Positions 59,789-64,000 of a DNA stretch of 64,000 bases are shown in pieces (within the stretch, counting starts at the first letter, position 1; each line of letters begins with the position of its first letter). Source of the DNA: Pusillimonas sp. UBA6240 (GTDB taxonomy: Bacteria; Pseudomonadota; Gammaproteobacteria; Burkholderiales; Burkholderiaceae_B); the NCBI GenBank assembly GCA_002441445.1, contig DJWC01000070.1:14743-78742 (forward strand), given 5' to 3'. The notes under the pieces are model-generated. The model did no database searches and had not been told where the DNA came from. It saw nothing but the letters and a program-made list of their open reading frames with translations. Made by a program: the position numbers and the translations under genes.

Positions 59789-61426
59789 TCAAACATCCAC
59801 TCTTCGGCTATAACCGCGAACTGCCCCGGTCGCATCGCGCCTTAGCTGAACGCCGGGCCGCGCTCCGGTATGCGCCGCATTTTCCACGACCAGCACGCCA
59901 TTGACCAATACCGTGGTTCTATCGCCCGTCGGATAGCGATGCGGATCGTCATATGTTGCGCGGTCGTCGAAATCGTTGGGATCGAAGATGACTACATCGG
60001 CAGCATAGCCCGGCCGCAGCAGGCCGCGGTCCCGCAGTTGCAGCGCTTCGGCTGTGGCGCCGGTCATTTTGCGTATGGCCGTTTCCAGCGACAGCAGCCT
60101 GCGTTCGCGCACATAGCGGGACAAGATGCGTGGGAAGGTCCCGTAAAAACGCGGGTGAGGCATGCCCTGGCCGGTGACACCGCAATGGGCCACGCAGTTT
60201 CCATCCGAACCAACCAATACCGACGGAGTAGCGACGATATGCTCGATATCGTCCTCGGAAATGGATATGACAAGCACGCGCGTCGCGCCCTTGTCCTGCA
60301 TCATGTAGTCGCACACTACGTCTATCGGATCCTGGCCTCTTTCATCGGCCAGGCTTTGTATCGTACGGCCCGCGAACTGCGGCAAGTGCGGGGAAATCGA
60401 AATCTGGACGCAGTCCCAGGACGGGATCCTGCCCCAGTTATTGAGCCCGTCGCGGGCGATGTCGTCACGTATGCGCTGACGCGTCTCGGGCAGCGCGATA
60501 CGCTCCAGCATGGCATCCACCCCGCCCGCCTGCACCCACTGCGGCATCAGGTTCTTTAGCGGATTGCTGCCGGCGGTATAGGGATGCGAGTCGCAATCGA
60601 TCTTCAGGCCGCGCGCCTTTGCGGCTGCGATCATTTCCAGCGCCGTCCGCGCCTTGCCCCAGTTATCCATGCCCGAGCATTTGAAATGGACGATCTCGAC
60701 ATGGACATCACAGGCCTGCGCAAATTCGATGGCCTCCTTGACCGCATCCAGCACCTTATTGGATTCATCGCGCAGATGCGTGAAGTACGCCGCATTGTGC
60801 TTCTTCACGACGCGGCCCAATGCGTGCATCTCTTCGGTATTGGCATAGGAACCCGGCGAAGTGAACAGACCCGAAGACAAGCCCAGCGCTCCGGCCTCCA
60901 GGCCCTCTTCGAGCATATCCTCCATGTGCTGCAGCTCGGCTTCGGTCGGCTCGCGCTGATCCATGCCCATGGCCATCAGGCGCAGCGTATTGTGCCCGAC
61001 CAGCATGCCCGCATTCACCGATGTGCCGGGAAAGGCATCCAGGTATTGGCGGAAGGAAGTTTCTTTGTAAGTGATCCAGGGGGCGCTGGGCGACAGATAA
61101 TCGCGCAGCAGATCCACCTTGCCTTCCAGTACAGGAGCAATGGAAAATCCGCAATGCCCGATGATTTCCGTGGTGACGCCCTGGCGCACCTTGCTGGTCG
61201 CATCGGGGTTGATCGGCAGGGTGAAGTCCGAATGCGTCTTGATGTCTATGAACCCCGGCGCCACCACCAAGCCTTCCGCATCTATCGTCCTGCGGGCGTG
61301 CCCAGGCTCTATGTCCGCCTCGACCGCGGCGATTTTTCCACCCGCGATCGCCACATCGGCCTGCAGCGCCGCAGCGCCCGTGCCATCGACGACTTTGCCG
61401 CCACGTATCAGCACATCATATTTCAT
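59789..61426 (-). CDS. N-acyl-D-amino-acid deacylase/D-aminoacylase family amidohydrolase
   Basis: Amidohydrolase of 545 residues. N-terminal beta-sandwich (MKYDVLIRGGKVVDGTG) then the TIM barrel: metal motif PGFIDIK63-T-H65-SDF, where the first His of HxH is Lys; GHCGFSIAPV with the zinc Cys; VEIVHFK with a His ligand; DCDSHPYTAG; and the catalytic Asp in LVGSDG. D-aminoacylases depend mainly on the Cys/His site, so activity is still possible. It lies 51 bp from a Bug gene and belongs with the divergent LysR gene as a small catabolic unit. Confidence 0.9.
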   Translation of the reverse strand: MKYDVLIRGGKVVDGTGAAALQADVAIAGGKIAAVEADIEPGHARRTIDAEGLVVAPGFIDIKTHSDFTLPINPDATSKVRQGVTTEIIGHCGFSIAPVLEGKVDLLRDYLSPSAPWITYKETSFRQYLDAFPGTSVNAGMLVGHNTLRLMAMGMDQREPTEAELQHMEDMLEEGLEAGALGLSSGLFTSPGSYANTEEMHALGRVVKKHNAAYFTHLRDESNKVLDAVKEAIEFAQACDVHVEIVHFKCSGMDNWGKARTALEMIAAAKARGLKIDCDSHPYTAGSNPLKNLMPQWVQAGGVDAMLERIALPETRQRIRDDIARDGLNNWGRIPSWDCVQISISPHLPQFAGRTIQSLADERGQDPIDVVCDYMMQDKGATRVLVISISEDDIEHIVATPSVLVGSDGNCVAHCGVTGQGMPHPRFYGTFPRILSRYVRERRLLSLETAIRKMTGATAEALQLRDRGLLRPGYAADVVIFDPNDFDDRATYDDPHRYPTGDRTTVLVNGVLVVENAAHTGARPGVQLRRDATGAVRGYSRRVDV

Positions 61427-61477
61427 CTCTGCCTGACTCCTTGCCTGTTTCCGATTCGCCGACGCCGCCTTGCGCGA

Positions 61478-62440
61478 TCAGTTGGCGGTGATGCCCACTT
61501 GCTTGATCAAATCGCGCCACTTCTCGATTTCACCGCCGATGTAAGCCTTGGCTTCCTTTGGCGTCGTTTTAGCGATCTCCACGCCCAGCGCGTTCATCTT
61601 TTCCGTGAATTCAGGCGACTCCTGCGCCGCACGGACGGCCTCATTGAGTGTTTGAATGGTCTGCTCCGGCACCCCGGCGGGCGCCATCAGGCTGTACCAG
61701 GCGAACATCTGGTATCCCGGGACGGTCTCGGCAATGGGATGGACGCCGTCCCAGCCCTGCATGGGCTTGTCGCCCGTGGTCCCAAGCGCAATCAGCTTGC
61801 CTTGCTCGACCTGCTGGCGGACGGTAAGCGGGCTTGAAAACAATGCGGCGACGCGCCCCGCAAGCAAGTCGGGCATCAGCTCGCCCGTACCTTTATAAGG
61901 GACATGCAGCATATCGATGCCCGCCTTGTTCTTGAACAGTTCGCCCGCCAGGTGCAGCGACGAACCCACGCCGCCGCTGGCATATTCGATTTTCCCGGGC
62001 TGCGCTTTAGCGGCATCGACAAGTTCCTTGACTGTGCGGACCTTCAAGGATGGATGAACCACCAGTACCAACGGCCCCCGGACCACCAGGGAAACGGGCT
62101 CGAAGTCGCTGAACTTGTAGTTGGGCTCCTTGAAAATGAAGGGGTTCACCGCGTAAGCCATGGCCGGCAGCAGCAAGGTGTAGCCATCCGGTTTGGCGCG
62201 CGATACTGCGGCCGCCGCGACGTTGCCGCCGGCGCCCGGAAGGTTCTTGACGACGATGGACTGGCCGAGCTTCTTGCCCATTTGCTCGCCCAGCATCCGG
62301 CCGATGACGTCATTCGGCCCGCCCGGTGGATAGGGGATGATCAGCTCGATGGGACGGGAAGGAAAATCCGCAGCTTGCGCGGCGGACAGAGACATCACCG
62401 CCATGCAAAACAGGAATGCGACATACTTGATGTAGGGCAT
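61478..62440 (-). CDS. Tripartite tricarboxylate transporter binding protein (Bug/TctC)
   Basis: Binding protein of 320 residues. Signal peptide MPYIKYVAFLFCMAVMSLSAAQA, then FPSRPIELIIPYPPGGPNDVIGRMLGEQMGKKLGQSIVVKNLPGAGGNVAA. Start 62440 has a GGAGG SD 5 bp away; an upstream ATG at 62503 does not. Operon with the amidohydrolase, divergent from LysR. It probably binds an N-acyl amino acid or its acid product (inference from the neighbour). Confidence 0.94.
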   Translation of the reverse strand: MPYIKYVAFLFCMAVMSLSAAQAADFPSRPIELIIPYPPGGPNDVIGRMLGEQMGKKLGQSIVVKNLPGAGGNVAAAAVSRAKPDGYTLLLPAMAYAVNPFIFKEPNYKFSDFEPVSLVVRGPLVLVVHPSLKVRTVKELVDAAKAQPGKIEYASGGVGSSLHLAGELFKNKAGIDMLHVPYKGTGELMPDLLAGRVAALFSSPLTVRQQVEQGKLIALGTTGDKPMQGWDGVHPIAETVPGYQMFAWYSLMAPAGVPEQTIQTLNEAVRAAQESPEFTEKMNALGVEIAKTTPKEAKAYIGGEIEKWRDLIKQVGITAN

Positions 62441-62569
62441 CTGAGCCTCCGTTGCTTGCGATCCGCGCTTGGGGCCGATATCCGGGATAAAGGCCGCAAG
62501 CAAGATCGCGGACGAGGTTATGAATCACTTCTTGGAATGCATCGCAGGATAGTGTGGCAGGCCATATTT

Positions 62570-62584
62570 GATATGTAAAATATC
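62570..62584. promoter_or_regulatory. Dyad in the Bug/LysR divergent promoter
   Basis: GATAT-N5-ATATC within a strongly AT-rich stretch (62560-62620), 40 bp before the LysR start. Its size fits the T-N11-A core of LysR binding sites. Confidence 0.45.
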
Positions 62585-62624
62585 TTTTTTCTGCATTACA
62601 TATCTACGAAATATATAAGTGGCC

Positions 62625-63536
62625 ATGATCGACTACCGGAAAATGCAGCAATTCATTGCCGTGGCCGAAGAGCTCAGCTTTCAGCGCGCCGCGGAGCGGC
62701 TGCATATGACGCAGCCTCCCTTGAGCATGGCCATCCAGGCGCTGGAGGACTATCTGGGCGTGACGCTGTTCGATCGCAACCGCTACCGCGTGCGCTTGAC
62801 GGTGGCCGGCACGGCCTTTCTACATGAAGCCCGCAGGGCGCTTGCCCAAGCCGACGCGGCGGTGCGCAGCGCGCGCCAAGCCGCCGTGGGCGAAACAGGC
62901 GTCCTCCGGTTGTCTTTCGTGCCTAGCGCCTCAATGGGGCTCTTGCCCGCGATATTGCGCGATTTCCGCAAAAACTTTCCCACCGTCCAACTGAACCTGA
63001 TCAGCGGTTCCAGCATCCCTCAGCTCGATGAGCTCAGGCGGCAGCATGTCGACTTGGCGCTCGTCGTGCCGCCGCTGCACGACCTTACCGGCATCCGCAC
63101 CTTGCGGCTATGCGAGCAGCCGATGATCCTGGCGGTGCCCGCCGCCCACCCGGTGGCCCGGCGCAAGCGCGTCAAACTCGGGGCTCTCGCCAAAGAACGC
63201 TTTATCACCTTCAGCACGATAGAAGGTCCGGGATTCGTCGCCGCGCTGCTCGATGCCTGTCAGAAAACGGGGTTCTTCCCGCACATCGTGCACGCGTCCG
63301 GGCAGTTGCAAGCCATCCTGACCATGGTGGCCTGCGGAATGGGCATCGCCCTGGTCCCCTCGTCCATGCAACACGTTCACATGGATGGCGTCACATACGT
63401 CAGCGTGGACACCACGCATATAAAGACCAGCTACACACTGTCTTTCGCCATGAGGGAATCGGAAGACAATCCCGTGGTCCAGGCCTTCGTCGACATGGCG
63501 ACAAAACACGTCGCCGCCAATAAAGAAAAGCCGTAG
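62625..63536 (+). CDS. LysR-type transcriptional regulator
   Basis: Regulator of 303 residues. HTH MIDYRKMQQFIAVAEELSFQRAAERLHMTQPPLSMAIQALE, effector domain from about residue 90. ATG 62625 is used; a GTG two codons earlier is possible, and no strong SD precedes either. It diverges from the Bug/amidohydrolase operon, the usual LysR arrangement, and likely senses that pathway's substrate. Confidence 0.92.
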   Translation: MIDYRKMQQFIAVAEELSFQRAAERLHMTQPPLSMAIQALEDYLGVTLFDRNRYRVRLTVAGTAFLHEARRALAQADAAVRSARQAAVGETGVLRLSFVPSASMGLLPAILRDFRKNFPTVQLNLISGSSIPQLDELRRQHVDLALVVPPLHDLTGIRTLRLCEQPMILAVPAAHPVARRKRVKLGALAKERFITFSTIEGPGFVAALLDACQKTGFFPHIVHASGQLQAILTMVACGMGIALVPSSMQHVHMDGVTYVSVDTTHIKTSYTLSFAMRESEDNPVVQAFVDMATKHVAANKEKP

Positions 63537-63584
63537 CGCCGGCTGGCACGCTTGCGCGCGGGCGGACTCCCTTGTAATCTAATG

Positions 63585-63643
63585 GGTGGAGATGGCATTC
63601 CTCCGTTAACCGCCGCCGGCAAGGCGGCTGATGATGCCTACAG
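63585..63643 (+). ncRNA. Fluoride riboswitch aptamer (crcB motif)
   Basis: The leader before crcB reads GGAGATGGCATTCCTCC (63588-63604), then GTTAACC, then the stem GCCGCC ... GGCGGC and the conserved TGATGATGCCTACAG (63629-63643). This matches the crcB/fluoride aptamer: conserved GGxGATGG start, P1/P2-type stems, and the GATGCCTAC end that pairs back. It sits 84 bp ahead of the fluoride channel gene, the expected target. Confidence 0.93.
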
Positions 63644-63673
63644 TTGCCAGAAACTGGCCCTGTAGGCATTTTT
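63636..63673 (+). terminator. Intrinsic terminator of the fluoride riboswitch
   Basis: GCCTACAG (63636-63643) pairs with CTGTAGGC (63660-63667), extended inside by GCCAG/CTGGC around an AAA loop, and followed by ATTTTT. The left arm is shared with the aptamer's 3' end, so fluoride binding would block terminator formation and allow crcB expression. Confidence 0.9.
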
Positions 63674-63726
63674 GCATTCGGGGCCGTATTTTGTTCTCAT
63701 AGCCGCCGACTCGACAGGACCAACCA

Positions 63727-64000
63727 TGACCATGCCAGGAATGCTGATCGCCATTTCCACCGGCGCCACCGTGGGCGCCGTACTGCGCTGGTGGCTGGGC
63801 AGCGCCTTCAATCACTTTTTCCCGGCCATACCTCCCGGCACCTTGATCGCCAACCTCGTCGCGGGCTATGTCGTGGGCCTGGCCATCAGCTACTTCGGCA
63901 GCCACCCCGGCCTGAGTCCGCAATGGCGGCTGTTCATCATCACCGGCTTTTGCGGCAGCTTGTCCACTTTCTCGACCTTCTCGGCGGAGCTCGCCAGCCT
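63727..64000 (+). CDS. crcB: Fluoride channel CrcB/FluC, 3' end outside window
   Basis: First 91 residues of a small membrane channel that exports fluoride as a dual-topology dimer. [25 protein letters not shown] gives the first helix and its conserved Arg; [14 protein letters not shown] has the pore Asn; the window ends in [18 protein letters not shown], the conserved Gly/Ser/Thr/Phe stretch near the break in helix 3. The last helix is cut off. The upstream fluoride riboswitch and terminator confirm the assignment. Confidence 0.95.

Noticed and set aside
59570..59845. Plus-strand frame of 91 codons across the LexA box
   Set aside because: Overlaps the radical SAM start, the LexA box and the amidohydrolase end; no SD or recognisable motif.

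Overview
This window looks like a chromosomal segment of a high-GC betaproteobacterium of the Alcaligenaceae (Bordetella, Achromobacter, Pusillimonas or Advenella type). The reasons are an abundance of orphan tripartite-tricarboxylate (Bug/TctC) periplasmic binding proteins, many family III (CaiB/BaiF) CoA-transferases, and IclR or LysR regulators each paired with a small catabolic operon. No rRNA, tRNA, insertion sequence, prophage or CRISPR array was found. Genus assignment is inference from gene content only.

Layout. 1-4 kb (minus): polar amino-acid ABC transporter with an aminotransferase; the ATPase is cut by the window edge. 4.5-7.8 kb (minus): HMG-CoA lyase, CoA-transferase and a LysR regulator. 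7.9-14.7 kb (plus): isochorismatase-fold hydrolase, TRAP transporter dctPQM, an aconitase-family protein with one substituted cluster cysteine, and a LysR regulator. 14.9-17.8 kb: DsbA-fold isomerase (minus), then a soxCD-type sulfite/sulfane dehydrogenase pair without other sox genes. 18.3-31.5 kb (plus): a LuxR-type regulator with a degenerate receiver, then a complete 13-gene tad/flp pilus locus. 31.5-33.3 kb (minus): TauE/SafE exporter and EamA transporter. 33.4-43.0 kb: two CoA-dependent catabolic clusters, each with a divergent IclR gene; the second joins a thiol dioxygenase (closest to 3-mercaptopropionate dioxygenases) to a CoA-transferase and a crotonase. 44.0-54.4 kb (minus): a nine-gene operon from a CoA-transferase pair through enoyl-CoA hydratase, acyl-CoA dehydrogenase, a metal-ligand-less iron-ADH homologue, an AbrB-family membrane protein, PrpF and MmgE/PrpD proteins to a 2-hydroxyacid dehydrogenase. 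A divergent IclR gene follows, then a Bug/DUF35/thiolase-fold operon (55.5-58.1 kb). 58.5-59.6 kb: a PA0069-type radical SAM protein behind a consensus LexA box, with a C-terminal sliding-clamp motif. 59.8-63.5 kb: amidohydrolase, Bug protein and divergent LysR. 63.6-64 kb: a fluoride riboswitch ahead of crcB, cut by the window edge.

How parts may work together. The 44-58 kb genes resemble the beta-oxidation logic of the benzylsuccinate (bbs) pathway: paired family III CoA-transferases of which one has Glu for the catalytic Asp, acyl-CoA dehydrogenase, hydratase and a DUF35-thiolase pair. The thiolase lacks its nucleophilic cysteine, so carbon-carbon cleavage may be aldolase-like; the substrate is unknown. 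The thiol dioxygenase/CoA-transferase operon, TauE exporter and soxCD could together release and dispose of sulfite from an organosulfur acid. A family of degenerate 15-bp-period tandem arrays recurs from 13.6 to 28.6 kb, both between genes and in frame inside tolerant parts of coding sequences.
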